This document shows, piece by piece, positions 1 through 10,513 of a stretch of DNA of 64,000 bases. Under the pieces are notes generated by a model, which ran no database searches, was not told the origin of the DNA, and saw only the letters and a list, made by a program, of their open reading frames with translations. Source of the DNA: Lucinisca nassula (lineage: Eukaryota; Mollusca; Bivalvia; Lucinida; Lucinidae); assembly GCA_963580285.1 (NCBI GenBank), contig OY757015.1, positions 132,370,717 through 132,434,716 of the forward strand, read 5' to 3'. The stretch's first letter is position 1. Each line of letters starts with the position of its first letter. Position numbers and translations under genes: made by a program.

Positions 1-197
1 TCTATATAATCTATACATTTTTGGGATCCATCTTGAAACCGTGTTATATCCAAAACCGTGTTTATAATGAACCGTGTTATAACCAGTTTGTGGTGTATAT
101 GTATATGCCCTCCTACGGGGGCATAAAAAATAGGTTTATTGATGGTGTGTTTTAATACTGAATTGGTAAACCCATATACATGTATGCCAGGGACTTT

Positions 198-280
198 GGC
201 AAACAGTGTAGACCCAGATCATATGCGTAAAAATGTGGTATCGGATCCAGCCATCATCCAGGTCTACACTGTTTGCTTAA
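198..280. repeat. Palindromic AAACAGTG element, copy 1
   Basis: An imperfect palindrome running from GGCAAACAGTGTAGACCC to CTACACTGTTTGC, with a degenerate centre. The same ends recur at 1328, 2131, 11478, 13297, 14801, 43190, 43925 and 49262, so this is a short interspersed foldback family. No coding capacity is visible. The adjoining 1-197 holds only short AACCGTGTTATA-type repetitions and nothing gene-like. Confidence 0.7.
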
Positions 281-348
281 ACTAAAGGAATTCAAGTGCT
301 AAACAGCCTAAAGCCCCCGTTCAGGACCATTTCCAGCCTACCCTCAAA

Positions 349-516
349 CATAGTCGCAGATAAGAGGGGATAATTCATAAATTATTTTTCTTATTTCTGC
401 ACGAAAACATATGTTGTGTGTGTTCATAACGAATACTCACAACATATGTTTTTGTGCAGATATAAGAAAAATATCAATACTTTTTGGATGAAAACAGAGG
501 CTTATCTGGAGTTATG
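349..516. mobile_element. Hairpin MITE, subtype A (CAGATAAG ends)
   Basis: The outer ends are inverted (CATAG..CAGATAAG against CTTATCTG..GTTATG). Inside is the common hairpin core, with TTTTTCTTATTTCTGCAC and ACATATGTTGTG on the left and the complement on the right. Further copies or halves lie at 3484-3560 and 11046-11169. There is no ORF. It is a non-autonomous DNA element by structure; the mobilising enzyme is unknown. Confidence 0.7.
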
Positions 517-727
517 CCTCAAAGACAATCAATCCAGCAGTGATGTGAGCACTGTGATAAGCAAGCAGGTTATGGGAACATACGTATACGTCAGTGATCA
601 CTACCATGTTTGTAATAAATTTGAAAAGCACTGGCAGCAGTGATGGCCTCAGAATGTATGGTCCTGAACTGAACTTACACTGTTTTGTTTAACCCTTAAA
701 TCCCAGCTGACCATTACGAATACATGC

Positions 728-969
728 CAATAAAATTCTGACCTCCTCCAACCCCACTTTTATATAGTGAAACTGTGGTTTACAGGGGTAAACCTTATTT
801 TTCTTATTTCAGCTCCAAAATATAGCTTGTGGGTACTCATTAGAATCTCAATGAGGCATTTTAAAGAGTACCCACAATCTATATTTGGATCAGAAATAAG
901 AAAAATATCACCATTTCTCATCTTAAAATTTTCGCTTTTACGTATTTGTATAGGCGTGTTTTCGTAATG
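728..969. mobile_element. Hairpin MITE, subtype B (GCGTGTTTTCGTAATG end)
   Basis: It contains the shared hairpin (AGCTTGTGGGTACTCATTAG and complement) flanked by TTCTTATTTC and GAAATAAGAAAAA. It ends with TAGGCGTGTTTTCGTAATG, the subtype B terminus. The left terminus is truncated just before ATTCTGACCTCC. The short ORFs across it on both strands are translations of the inverted repeat and are not genes. Confidence 0.75.
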
Positions 970-1194
970 TTTAACCCATTCGCCTTTTTCACTATATTTT
1001 GCACACAAAAAACAGACCCTTGTTACACTCAAGTATGCAGCATTCTAATCATTATTTTTATACGAAAGTATGTTTTCTATCTGCCAAAATGGTAGTTTTA
1101 GCTAACCAACAGTATACAACATGCCTGTAACTGAACGGGATTTCGTGCAGGCAAGAAATGATGCCCAAAAATGTAGTTTTTTCAATGTTATGGC

Positions 1195-1282
1195 GTTGCA
1201 CTTCAATTAAATTAATTGTATACTGCTGGACTCTTCCATTGCTATATGTTGAACAAGTCCATTTGTCGTTTAAGGAGTTTCA
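1195..1282 (-). repeat. Unclassified repeat fragment shared with 16083-16165
   Basis: About 85 bp containing GGACTCTTCCATTGCTATA and CAAGTCCATTTGTC. The reverse complement recurs at 16083-16165, next to the end of a tandem-core element. Origin unknown. The surrounding 980-1195 shows no feature. Confidence 0.5.
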
Positions 1283-1327
1283 GGTCTATTTTTTTTTTTG
1301 TTGTATTTTTGATGGAAAATCCTCTTA

Positions 1328-1395
1328 GAAAACAGCGCAAACCCTGATCAGATGCCGCTTTCAGCGGCATCTGATCTGGGCCTGCGCTGTTTGCC
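1328..1395. repeat. Palindromic AAACAGTG element, copy 2
   Basis: A near-perfect palindrome of about 67 bp: AAACAGCGCAAACCCTGATC, then GATGCCGC..GCGGCATC at the apex, then the complement ending GCGCTGTTTGCC. It is one of the best-preserved members. It sits directly beside a degenerate unit of the 83-bp tandem repeat. Confidence 0.8.
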
Positions 1396-1445
1396 AGGCT
1401 ACCCTTTTAGGGGTTTCCCGCCAAGATTGAGTTAACCCTTAAATC

Positions 1446-1649
1446 CATAGGAACAGAAAAAGTGGGTATTTTGTGATAACTGAAAGATAGCTTTTGTCAA
1501 TTCTCCCACAAAAACCTATGTTGTGGGTATTCATTAGAACCGCCTCCATGAGGCAGTTTTAATGAATACCCACAACATAGGTTTTTATGGAGAAATAAGG
1601 AAAACTATCCTTCAATTATCACAAAATAGCCACCTTATCTGTTCCTATG
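1446..1649. mobile_element. Hairpin MITE, subtype D (CATAGGAAC ends)
   Basis: A palindromic element of about 204 bp with outer ends CATAGGAACAGA and TCTGTTCCTATG. The internal arms match for most of the length (GATAACTGAAAGATAG against CTATCCTTCAATTATC). The centre is the shared core, here CCTATGTTGTGGGTATTCAT and complement. The outer ends differ from subtypes A, B and C. It is inserted in the 83-bp repeat region. Confidence 0.75.
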
Positions 1650-1653
1650 TAAT

Positions 1654-1926
1654 AAATCCCTGTACTTTTAAGCAAATACTACTGTTTGCCAGGCAAACCC
1701 TTCTAGGGGTTTCCCGCCGAGATTGTGTGAACCCTTAAATCCCTGTACTTTTAAGCAAATACTACTGTTTGCCAGGCAAACCCTTCTAGAGGTTTCCCGC
1801 CGAGATTGGGTGAACCCTTAAATCCCTGTACTTTTAAGCAAATACTACTGTTTGCCAGGCAAACCCTTCTAGGGGTTTCCCGCCGAGATTGGGTGAACCC
1901 TTAAATCCCTGTACTTTTAAGCAAAC
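1654..1926. repeat. Tandem repeat, 83-bp period, about 3.3 units
   Basis: Units begin at 1654, 1737, 1820 and 1903 (AAATCCCTGTACTTTTAAGC) and are nearly identical. Each carries CTGTTTGCCAGGC and GGGGTTTCCCGCC. A diverged earlier unit lies at 1385-1445 as the right flank of the AAACAGTG palindrome, so the array seems to have grown from that element plus its flank. No ORF and no protospacer-like spacing. Confidence 0.85.
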
Positions 1927-2130
1927 ATTATTATGAGGTGCTTCTAAATCAAAGAACTGCCCTCAACATAATCATGTTGTTATGGAGATATAAGAACATA
2001 CATGTATGGTCCTTAACCCTTTTGTACCAAGTGGAATCTTCCTTCTTATATATAATAGGAGTCCATTTCAAAATTTAGGGGTGTCCGGTTGTGTTTTCTT
2101 CAAATTGATTTGGAAAATGGCTGAACTTTC

Positions 2131-2200
2131 AGCAAACAGTGGAGGCCCTGATCAGACAAAGCATTCTGCGGCGTCTGATCTGGGCCTGCCCTGTTTGCCA
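2131..2200. repeat. Palindromic AAACAGTG element, copy 3
   Basis: Left arm AGCAAACAGTGGAGGCCCTG, right arm GGGCCTGCCCTGTTTGCC, with GATCAGAC and GTCTGATC half-sites inside. It has diverged at the apex. It is followed by TTTTGGGGTTTCC, the same type of flank as in the 83-bp tandem units. Confidence 0.7.
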
Positions 2201-2226
2201 ACTACCCGTTTTGGGGTTTCCGGTAC

Positions 2227-2553
2227 TACCGTATTCACCCTAATTACCGCACATGTTCTTATAAGCGCACACCAAAGCTACTTTTGAAAAGGAAATGCAT
2301 AAGCGCACACTTTACAGTAACTTCCCCTTGAAGCTCTCAAAGTAAATCTATAAAAACTAACCATTATTTCTTCAACAGTGAAGGCAATGCTTTAGTATCC
2401 TTTTCCATCCCATTAAATATCAGTATGCATCATCTCAGAAGCTATTGTTTTCGTATCAAGTGTGCGCTAATTAGGTAGATTTTTCACCACACTTTTTTTA
2501 CACGATTTTGAAAAAACTAAGGGCACGGTGCAGTTATTAGGGCGAATACAGTA
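2227..2553. mobile_element. MITE with TACxGTATTCxCCCTAAT terminal inverted repeats
   Basis: Ends TACCGTATTCACCCTAATTA and its inverted partner (GGGCGAATACAGTA) enclose about 325 bp without coding capacity. The ends begin and finish with TA, as expected for TA-target elements of the Tc1/mariner type. It lies about 65 bp inside the presumed intron that follows the HSPA12-like exon. A related terminus lies at about 14085-14186. Confidence 0.7.
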
Positions 2554-2618
2554 AATGGGTTAAATTAAATAAATTATCCTCTATACTGCACCTAACTGTA
2601 GCTATGATTATACATTAC

Positions 2619-2972
2619 CTTTTTCCCATGAAGGACCATCTTGAACCTTTTAAAGAAGTACCACTTATGGTGTTCGTTGTCGAGTGCCAGTTCAGAATAA
2701 ACATTTTCAGCTTCATACCCGAAGCTATGGAATTTCTTCTTTTCATCAAATAACACAACAGTCGGGGCCTTTAAAGACACTAGCTGCATGGAGCCAGCTA
2801 CCCAGTTTTGATTGGTGCAAACTTTAGTTGGGTCATTCTGGTAATCACTCTTGAAGCTGAAAGCATAGCCGCAATACGTGGTACCGAAGTCAATGGCCGC
2901 AACAAGCATCTTCTCTTTCTTCTCATGGGCAATGGTACTTCGGGACATCGCCTGTTGGTAGTCCGTCGCCAT
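2619..2972 (-). CDS. HSPA12-like Hsp70 family protein, N-terminal coding exon (partial)
   Basis: The exon encodes 118 residues from the ATG at 2972 (MATDYQQAMS) to GKK, followed by a good donor, AAG|GTAATG. Residues 26-35 (AIDFGTTYCG) match the phosphate-binding motif of the Hsp70/actin-type ATPase fold. The stretch KAPTVVLFDEKKKFHSFGYE is typical of the HSPA12 branch, which is strongly expanded in bivalves. HSPA12 proteins are about 600-700 residues, so only the start is present. No other exon is visible down to position 1; the rest must lie off the left edge, or this is an orphan exon. An alternative start is the ATG of MLVAAIDFG. The reading frame is open upstream to 3050, so the exon may extend a little at its 5' end. 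Family assignment is from motif recognition; function in this animal is not shown. Confidence 0.75.
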
Positions 2973-3092
2973 TGTTGCAGTGGACTCCTGTCTCAACTTT
3001 TTATGGACTGTCCTAAAAAGATCAAAGCTGCACATCACTACAATAAACACGTGAAATGATCACCCCCTAAACCCCAGTTTATATAGAGAAAT

Positions 3093-3393
3093 CGGCCCAG
3101 CCCATCGAGGCATGAAGAAATAGATGGGTTGCATTATGCTTCCATGCAGAGCTGAAACCGACCGCACACGAGTACTGGTAAACCGCTTCGAGGATCTAAG
3201 CCTGCCCAGGCAATGCGGTGCGAGTCGGACCATACATGCATATAAACGCTAATCGGCAACAGGGCTTAGGATGTCATTGCATCTCAATGTCGGGTAAAAG
3301 TCCCATAAAATTGGAAGCAAGCCAATGTCTTCAAAATGACCTATAGTACAGTGTTGATGGGGACGTTAAACCTCAAATCAAACAAACAAACAA
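3093..3393 (+). mobile_element. SINE family S1, full copy with 12-bp target-site duplication
   Basis: About 300 bp, from a head CGGCCCAGCCCATCGAGGC to the tail GGGACGTTAAACCTCAAATC(AAAC)n. It is flanked by identical ATATAGAGAAAT at 3081-3092 and 3394-3405. This shows insertion by target-primed reverse transcription into a hairpin MITE. The head is not an obvious tRNA. Other copies are listed below. It has no ORF. Confidence 0.85.
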
Positions 3394-3483
3394 ATATAGA
3401 GAAATATCAGGTTTACAGGGGTATGCCTTATTTTTCTAATTCCTGCTCCAAGACCTAGGTTGTGGGTACTTTTAAAACCTGGG

Positions 3484-3560
3484 GAATCATAGCCCCAGAT
3501 AAGATGGGGTGTCCAAATATTATTTTTCTTATTTCTGCATGAAAACATATGTTGTGGGTA
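3484..3560. mobile_element. Hairpin MITE subtype A, left half
   Basis: CATAGCCCCAGATAAG followed by TTTTTCTTATTTCTGCATG and CATATGTTGTGGGTAT, matching the left half of the 349-516 element. The right half is missing. From 3560 to 4726 I see AT-rich sequence with no recognisable gene, RNA or repeat. Confidence 0.55.
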
Positions 3561-4726
3561 TAGTCCGGGATTTGAGACCAGATTTCAAAAAATTTAATGC
3601 ACCCAAAATTCTCAAACTTTATTTGTGCCTTTTCATTGAGATAGGAGCCTAACCTATATGACATGTGATTATTTAGCAAATCTGGTGGGGAAAAGGGGTT
3701 GAAAATTTATTTGAGTTTACAGCCACCCCCATGCGAATGGAATGGTTGGATTAAGTTTAGTTATGTGTAGCTTGCGCTTACAACTGAATGTTGATTTATT
3801 GCATCAGCCAAAATATTTGTCATTACTGGAAGATACCAAAATTCATATGACGTAACTACTTCCGGTGTTACCATAAATTTTGACCATTGGAATTTTACCC
3901 CAAGAAATTTGGTAAATTTTACACTATTTTTGCGCTAAAGGCTTTTTAGTATTTTTTTGAAACAATTTCTTTTCCGTCAGTATACAGGACGGTTATTTTT
4001 GCACATGCATGTGAAACTTGATGAATCTGTGTCAATCTGGGCATGAACAAGGGACTCAGATACCTATGGACCCTTTTGCTGTTTTTTTCCTGCTGTGTCA
4101 CAGATCGTGATAAAAACCCATATTAAAACATACATAAAATAAATTATTTTACTGGCAGGTCTCAGATGTATCATAACAGGGGCCAACAGATATATTTTTG
4201 AAAAAATTACTGATGACTATTTTCTTCTGGTTTTTATTTGTGAGGTGAATATAGTCAATATACATCACCAAGCATATTTGTCAGCGGTGAACTAGCAAGT
4301 GATTCTCTAAACTGGTGACTTGAATCTATTAACATTTAATAAATACACTGTATATTTCAAGATTCATTATCCAAAGTTTCCCGTTTGTGCTGAAGGCTCC
4401 CAAACTAACATCGACATTATTATATTTTAACCACGTAAATGTTACTGGCCACTACAAGGTCTCTATTGAAATCTTACTGGGTACCTTACTTACTGGTAAG
4501 TCGCACGATTAAAAATAAATAGTAACCGAGCTTTAATGTAATGTAAAGCCACCACTTAAACATTCTTCCTTCTTCCCTTTCCCCTGAGTATTGGTATAAC
4601 CTGTAAATGTGCATCTTAAGATGCCACCTCCACTTACTTTCTATTTTTTCATTGGACAACCTGCCTTCGATAACCTTGTCCCTCTGTTCGCCATTAGCTC
4701 TTAATTATCCTGTGTCTCTTGTCACA

Positions 4727-4998
4727 CATTACGATAACTCACCCGTGCGACATAGTGCATTTTTCACATCTCCAAAATGGCTACTTTTCTGATGAAAATC
4801 TTTGATATGTTTGTTATAAATGTTCAAAACATAGATTGAGGGTACTCGTTATTACCGCATCAGGCGGTTCTAACGAGTATCCACAACCTATGTCTTGGAA
4901 CAGAAATAAGAAAAATAATGTTTACCCAGTAAACCCCAGTTTTCTCTATATAAAGTTGGATTTAGGGGTCTTCATTTCACGGACGTGTTCATGTGATG
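4727..4998. mobile_element. Hairpin MITE, subtype C
   Basis: Ends CATTACGATAACTCACCCGT and the opposite end ..CACGGACGTGTTCATGTGATG, with the shared hairpin (ATAGATTGAGGGTACTCG and complement) in the centre. The flank CATTTTTCACATCTCCAAAA is diagnostic of subtype C. Full copies also lie at 30621-30898 and 60169-60450. The ORF at 4836-5066 is a translation of the palindrome. Confidence 0.75.
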
Positions 4999-5214
4999 CA
5001 CTGATTAACCTGTTCTTCGTCTACTTTTTACTAGTTCCTTTTACTGATATTCGTCCCATATATTGATTGTTTTGGATTTAAAGGCACGTCCACCCTTGTT
5101 GGTCATTTTATGTCTTCTCCCTTAGAAAAGCGATAGAAGAGATAGTAGAGCAGATGAAAGTGAGGGACAGAAGAGAAAGAGGAAAATAAATATATAAGTG
5201 TAGAAACAGAAGAA

Positions 5215-5985
5215 TAAACAGTATTCCCCCTCTACCATTACCTGCTGCAAGAACAACAGGTCTTGTCCAGCTGTAAGCCAATATCAGTTGGACGCCCTAT
5301 TGATGCAAGGTAAACGTCACCTTTGCCTCACCCAACCACCCCATTTGCCTCATACAGATTTGCCAAAAGGGCCATCTGTGTCAAGCCACCAGGAGTTATC
5401 ATGATTTGACAAAAAGAGTGTAGGCAATGATCAGGAACCTATACAAGATTCCTCGCACCTACCATTCAAAACACCAAAATGAAATGTCTCGAATGGAAAG
5501 CCAGAAGGACAGTTATCTCCCCACATGGCCAAGCAGCTATCCGAAATAAAAACGGCATTAGCAATACATACATCTTAAAGACCAACTATAAAAATAAGAA
5601 ACCACAACAGAAGGACCGCCTTGGAATGGGGTCAGTAAGAAGTTTTACGGATGTTGGGGTTTGGGGTGGACACTTTAATTGATTTAAGGTGGCCTCAATC
5701 CTCACTCTTTGTTGTCTTCGTTAAAACCCATTAGTTGTTCAGTCTGCATGATGGATTTCTAGCTCATCAATGCAACATCTCCGCGAACATAAAATCAAAC
5801 GAATAAGGAGATGAGACAATGACGAGGTCTCAACAGCATGGATTAGCTAGAATGCTGCAGGAAAGGAAACCCATAGTTAGGCTCCGATTCGCCCTACCAG
5901 AGGCAGAGCATCTGGCACCTACCTTCAGGCGTTCTGGTGGAAATGCATTCGTACTTATGAAAGGAACTGAATGAAAGGTTAACTT
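5215..5985 (+). repeat. Unclassified interspersed repeat U1, copy 1
   Basis: It shares GGCAATGATCAGGAA, GAAAGCCAGAAGGACAGTTA, GCAACATCTCC and CATAGTTAGGCTCCGA with copies near 39185, 51723 (minus), 57716 and 60940 (minus). The part at 5215-5340 is also related, inverted, to 58770-58860. No long ORF or terminal repeats are seen, so the class is open (a LINE or Penelope relic, or a degenerate DNA element). Confidence 0.55.
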
Positions 5986-7044
5986 ACTTGAGGTTGACAT
6001 CTTATAGGTCAGATATTTTGAACAGGGGCGATGTTTGGCATAATAAATGTAACGATTCCTATGTAAATCAAGGCCCTTCTTCTACACTTTTGTCAAGAAG
6101 GGTGGGAACATCGGGTTCAACACAGACTCTTGACTGACCTTTTCTGCATCTTCATGTAACTTTGTCACCACAATTTGCGCATGTTTGCCAAAAGATCAAC
6201 CAAAACCAGAGTCATTCAATCAGCAAATAAGCTGATATCAAATCTGCAGTTTGATGCTGATATTTAAATTTAGTAGAGTATCTTTTTCTGCAGCAAATTA
6301 ATGGTACCTATAAAACATTTATGTAAGATCGTCGTTCTACCATGCAAATACTATATAATGTTTCTTTTTTATTGGCAGACAAATTTCGTAGACCTTCAGT
6401 CAAAAGGAGGCTGGATTGTTCAGAGGCGTAAACTGATTAAAATACGTCTTTCCTTCAATTATGAAATACTGGACGAAATTCTGCCAACCCTTTGAAAAAA
6501 GACTGAAATAGGGTCGCGTTGTTAAATTCACTAAACATTGTCGTCTTTCAGAGGTATTGCTGTCATGGTAACTTCATACCAAACTACCACTGGTTATCGA
6601 ATAAATGGTTTATGAAGGCTGGAAAATGAGGCTAAGCAATAAGCGCAATCAGCAATGTAGAAAACTGTGGCTGCTGTATCATGACAACTCCAATTAAATA
6701 TGGTTTATGCTTGCCACCAAGCTTACGCGACTTTCAATAACTTACCTGAACATAACGTTATAAACAAGCAGCCCATGGGAAACTATGCTCACCAGAGCTC
6801 AAATGGGCATAAATTATCCCACCCTTGGTGGCCATTTATTTTAATCGACCATAATGGTTTAGTAGAGGCCAATGGCATGACCATTGCTGCCAAATTATTT
6901 TTAAATCAACCATTGTTTTTTGTTGCCGTCACATACATTATGGTCAGCTTTGAACAATCTCAGCAGGTCTAAAGTCTAAAATGTTGCATACCAAGGTCTT
7001 GTATTTCCTGAGATGCAGAATTCAAAATCACTTTTGGCCCATTA
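5986..7044. other. No recognisable feature
   Basis: About 1 kb of AT-rich sequence. The ORFs at 6301-6495 and 6700-6972 have no recognisable domain, no splice-supported extension and no compositional bias suggesting coding. Confidence 0.5.
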
Positions 7045-7088
7045 GCGTCGTTGACACTTGGCGTCGTTGACACTTGGCGTCGTTGTCG
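7045..7088. repeat. Short minisatellite, 16-bp unit
   Basis: About 2.7 units of GCGTCGTTGACACTTG in direct order. Confidence 0.8.
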
Positions 7089-7289
7089 CATCTCCTTATT
7101 GGTGTGACAATCACACAGATCCCTCAAACAAACTTTGATGTCTCGACCACACTGATGCAGTATATGTAATTTGGTATCAGTTAGCACAGTAGTTTTTTTG
7201 TAAAAAAATAGAAATATGTAATCTTATGGCCCCAGGATCATTTAGCTGGCTGCAAATATCAACTCTGATGTCATAAGCTGCAACAGAAC

Positions 7290-7650
7290 CAGAAAATCCT
7301 GTGTTTGCCATACAAAACCCTAAGTGACCGTATGTGACCTTGACGTAAGAAAGGTCAAGGTCAACTAAATGTCATCATTTGAACAAATGTGAAAGGGACC
7401 GGGTCCCCAATATTGTATATCAAGTTTCAAGGTCATCGGTCTATTGGTTCCAGAGAACGGGCGATTTAAATGGTTTTTACCATATATGGGCATGGTGGAC
7501 ATTTTGATCATGTGACCCAGACATTCAGAATATATGTTTGTTCTTCCACCCCATGGCGGCTTCACGTGTAATTTGGTTCCAATCGGCCTTGTAGTTTCAG
7601 AGTAGATGTCGTTTGGATTTGTTTGGATGTTTGAATGAGAAAAGAGGGTA
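7290..7650. repeat. Degenerate repeat with GACCTTGACGTAAGAAAGG motif
   Basis: It contains AAGGTCAAGGTCAACTAAATG and phrases such as GGTTTCAAGGTCATCGGTCT in slightly varied form, of the kind seen in the tandem-core elements of this window (gaccttgacc units and a terminal TTTCAGAG). A single diverged unit is likely. The 116-aa minus-strand ORF here is not convincing. Confidence 0.35.
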
Positions 7651-7772
7651 GGTACATCTATCTCCCCTTTATCACACTGGTAAAGGCAAGCGCGCAGGGT
7701 AAGGAACAAACACACCGGATAAGGAAATTTTTCCGCTCAGGATAAAAAAGAAAATGGCGGAATGGATATCAC

Positions 7773-8054
7773 ATGTGCAGGTTTGTTGTTGTTCTAGATC
7801 TCGTGCTATGGTTACTAATCAAAACGGCTGCTCACATTAGCTTCACGGAAGACACATATTATTCACAAATTTATCTTCGATGGTCCGAATTCGACAGTTA
7901 CATCCAGTCAAACGGAGAACCGGACACAGTGGAGCTACTCCATCGCGAAATCTCATTATTTTACATGAAACGCTCTTCTGGGAAGATGGCATGCACTTTT
8001 TTGTTAGTTGTAGACATACACATGATAACTAAGATTGTTGCAAATACGATTTAA
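7773..8054 (+). CDS. Small ORF in left arm, duplicated in right arm (unknown)
   Basis: 93 codons starting MCRFVVVLDLVLWLLI, giving a hydrophobic first 20 residues, followed by a polar part with YYSQIYLRWSEFDSYIQSN and ending MITKIVANTI. The reverse-complement arm keeps the same ORF at 96 codons (10514-10804) with only a few substitutions. I do not recognise the family. Conservation could reflect recent duplication rather than selection. No intron signals are obvious. If expressed, the hydrophobic start could act as a signal or anchor segment. Confidence 0.3.
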   Translation: MCRFVVVLDLVLWLLIKTAAHISFTEDTYYSQIYLRWSEFDSYIQSNGEPDTVELLHREISLFYMKRSSGKMACTFLLVVDIHMITKIVANTI

Positions 8055-8096
8055 GGAAAAATTGAAATTAGAAGGCCCACAGTGAAAAATCCTAGT

Positions 8097-8303
8097 TCAA
8101 TTTTCAATACAACGCCCACGGGCAAGGAAATGGGTACAACGCATGTGATAAGACACAAAATTTTCCGGGGAAAATGGTTGTTGTATGGTCGTAGCACTAG
8201 TAAATTTCCTTCTCAGATTAGGTTTACCGATATTAATAATTAGTCTTACATAGTTTAAAGCACCAATTGTGACCTTTAGGAAACGTCCAAAGTTTGTGTG
8301 CAT
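8097..8303 (-). CDS. Second small ORF in left arm (unknown)
   Basis: 68 codons (MHTNFGRFLKVTIGALNYVR..). The counterpart at 10265-10471 on the plus strand is also open for 68 codons with eight differences. The two ORFs of each arm converge, with 42 bp between their stop codons. No recognisable domain. It is listed because both arms keep it open. Confidence 0.22.
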   Translation of the reverse strand: MHTNFGRFLKVTIGALNYVRLIINIGKPNLRRKFTSATTIQQPFSPENFVSYHMRCTHFLARGRCIEN

Positions 8304-9358
8304 TGTCTTGGCATGCGCATTGCTATGGTTCTAGCAATATAATCATCCCCTATGGGGGATAGATGGATTGGGTTAATCGCGATCATGAATTAGAGAAATG
8401 ATGTTTTTGTCCATGCAGTATTTCTGGTAGAAAATTGTATCCTTGTTCTTTTGGCTGAAAATAAGGTAGATAACTTCGCCAAATCCGTGAGATATACCTA
8501 TTACATGGTCATTAAAGGGCCTGATATGATTTGGCTTCTTTTTGACCCTCACTCAAATCCTCCTAAGTGTGCGACGTTCACTTGCTAACAGGCTTCGTTA
8601 ATGGAAACATACAAAGAAACGAGTTGTTTCGTCTTCAAGTATTTTCAGAATAACTTGACGTTTGATGTGTCTGTATTGAGTTAATAAATTATGACGAAAA
8701 TAGAAAGAAAAGTGTGATAAAAGTATACCCCTTCGAAAGAAAAACACAATAGAAAGTGCCCTTAGAAGGCGCATTAATATATCAGGTAGCTCTGCTCATC
8801 GTTTGTACACTAAGTGAGTCGTATCTTGTTACCCCACCCACTTGCGTAATCATGGAGATATATGAAAAATGAAAAATTACAGGATCAAATTATTCCTTGG
8901 TTTCTAACTAAGAAAATGAGTAATAACAATATATATTTAGCTTTTCTATGAACGGAGTTATGGCAATTTTATGTTGACATTTCTGATAATGACCAAAAAT
9001 TAATTTATGAAAAAATAAACACACACAGAGTTCACCTTTCATTTCTTTTATTTTCACCACATGTTAACATATCAAAACTTTATCTGTATACAAAATATAA
9101 AATATGTATAGCCAAGGCTAGGCTGTAATATTTTGAAAGCCATAAAGGTGACAAATTTTGCAATTTTGGTCAAAATCAGCTGGGGGTAGGGGTAAAGTCA
9201 TGGTAAAACATACCTTATTTGTGAATGACCAAACATTTTATTGATCACCACAAAACATTTATGAAACAATTATCCCGGGGATGGGTGGGGGCAGATATAA
9301 TTGGAGATCTTAACAGGCCCTTTGTACGCAGTTCTTCGTTGGATATAAGGCAAATATT

Positions 9359-9647
9359 GTTTGTTTGATTTGAGGTTTAACGTCCTCGTAAACACTGTAA
9401 AGGCCATTTTGGAGACGTTGCTTCTAATTTTGTGGGACTTTTACCTGACACTGAGATGAAACGACATCGCAAGCCCTGCCGCCCAATGAAACCAATAGGG
9501 TTTATAAGCATGGGCGGGTCGACTCGCACCGCTTTGCCTGGGCAGGCTTAGATCCTCTAAGCAGTTTACCAGTACTCGTGTGTGGGTCAGTTTCAGCTCT
9601 GTTTGGAAGCATCATGCAGCCTATTTATTTCTTAAGCCCCAATGGGC
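9359..9647 (-). mobile_element. SINE S1, minus strand, with 12-bp target-site duplication
   Basis: Starts with the inverted tail (GTTTGATTTGAGGTTTAACG) and ends with the inverted head. It is flanked by identical AAGGCAAATATT at 9347-9358 and 9648-9659. It inserted into the interior of the 3.2-kb unit. Confidence 0.85.
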
Positions 9648-9694
9648 AAGGCAAATATTAAAGTATGTACATGTATTGGTAACTGAATGATTAT

Positions 9695-10001
9695 GCCAGC
9701 CTCGGTAGCTCAGTCGGTTTCGCGTCTGCTGGTGATCAGGAGGGCACGGGTTCGACACCTGCCGGGGTCGGTAACATTCTTTCGTGGAGATTGATCATGA
9801 AACCTTTACTACGGTCATTCTCTCCCTTCCGCTGATTCAAGAAGGGCAGTTGTCAGTTTCTGGCGAAAGAATGTACAGTGTACTGGTTAACCGCTTACGT
9901 ATAAGCCTGCCCAGGAAAAGTGTGGATAGGTAAACTGACCGACTAAAAATGACCTAAAATAGTGTTGACAGTGCCGTTAAACTCTAAAACAAACAAACAA
10001 A
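9695..10001 (+). mobile_element. tRNA-derived SINE S2, full length
   Basis: The head has a tRNA-like A box (GGTAGCTCAGTCGG) and B box (GGGTTCGACACC). The body contains ATTCTTTCGTGGAGATTGATC and a repeated GGCGAAAGAATGT. The tail ATAGTGTTGACAGTGCCGTTAAACTC(AAAC)n matches the tail of S1 although the heads differ. A degenerate relative lies at 33858-34075. Confidence 0.8.
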
Positions 10002-10264
10002 CCAAGAGGCATTACTGAAAACAAACCCAAAACATTTAAATGTCAATGTGCACAGGACATTATATTAGCCTTGCCAAGTTGTCCTACCCAATATTTTTTA
10101 CGAACCACATTCTCCTTGACCGAATTCTCCTAGGTCAAATCGTCCAGGCCAAATCGCCCTAGATGCACAGTGTATGGGTATGTGTGTGTGGGGGGGTGGG
10201 GGTGGAGTGGGGTGGGGGGGGAGGATTACATTGCTAGAACCAGAGCAATGCACATGCCAAGACA

Positions 10265-10471
10265 ATGCACAAAAACTTTGAACGATTCCTAAAGATCACA
10301 ATTGGTGCTTTAAACTATGTAGGACTTATTATTAATATCGGAAAACCTAATCTGAGATGGAAATTTCCTAGTGCTACGACCATACAACAACCATTTTCCC
10401 CGGAAAATTTTGTGTCTTATCATATGCATTGTACCCATTTCCTTGCCCGTGGGCGTTGTATTGAATATTGA
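10265..10471 (+). CDS. Second small ORF in right arm (unknown)
   Basis: 68 codons (MHKNFERFLKITIGALNYVG..), the inverted counterpart of 8097-8303. See that entry. Function unknown. Confidence 0.22.
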   Translation: MHKNFERFLKITIGALNYVGLIINIGKPNLRWKFPSATTIQQPFSPENFVSYHMHCTHFLARGRCIEY

Positions 10472-10513
10472 ACTAGGAATTCTCATTGTGTGCCTTCTAA
10501 TTTCACATTTTCC

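Larger units (their letters stand above)
7673..8344 (+). repeat. Left terminal inverted repeat of the 3.2-kb unit
   Basis: 672 bp. From the outer end: CACACTGGTAAAGGC, an A/C-rich AACAAACACACC about 26 nt further in, an ATGGCGGAATGG start-like context, the 93-codon ORF, then a 68-codon ORF on the other strand. It ends at GGTTCTAGCAATATAATC. Confidence 0.8.

Noticed and set aside
1654..1926. CRISPR-like array
   Set aside because: Whole 83-bp units repeat without variable spacers, and the context is animal nuclear DNA.
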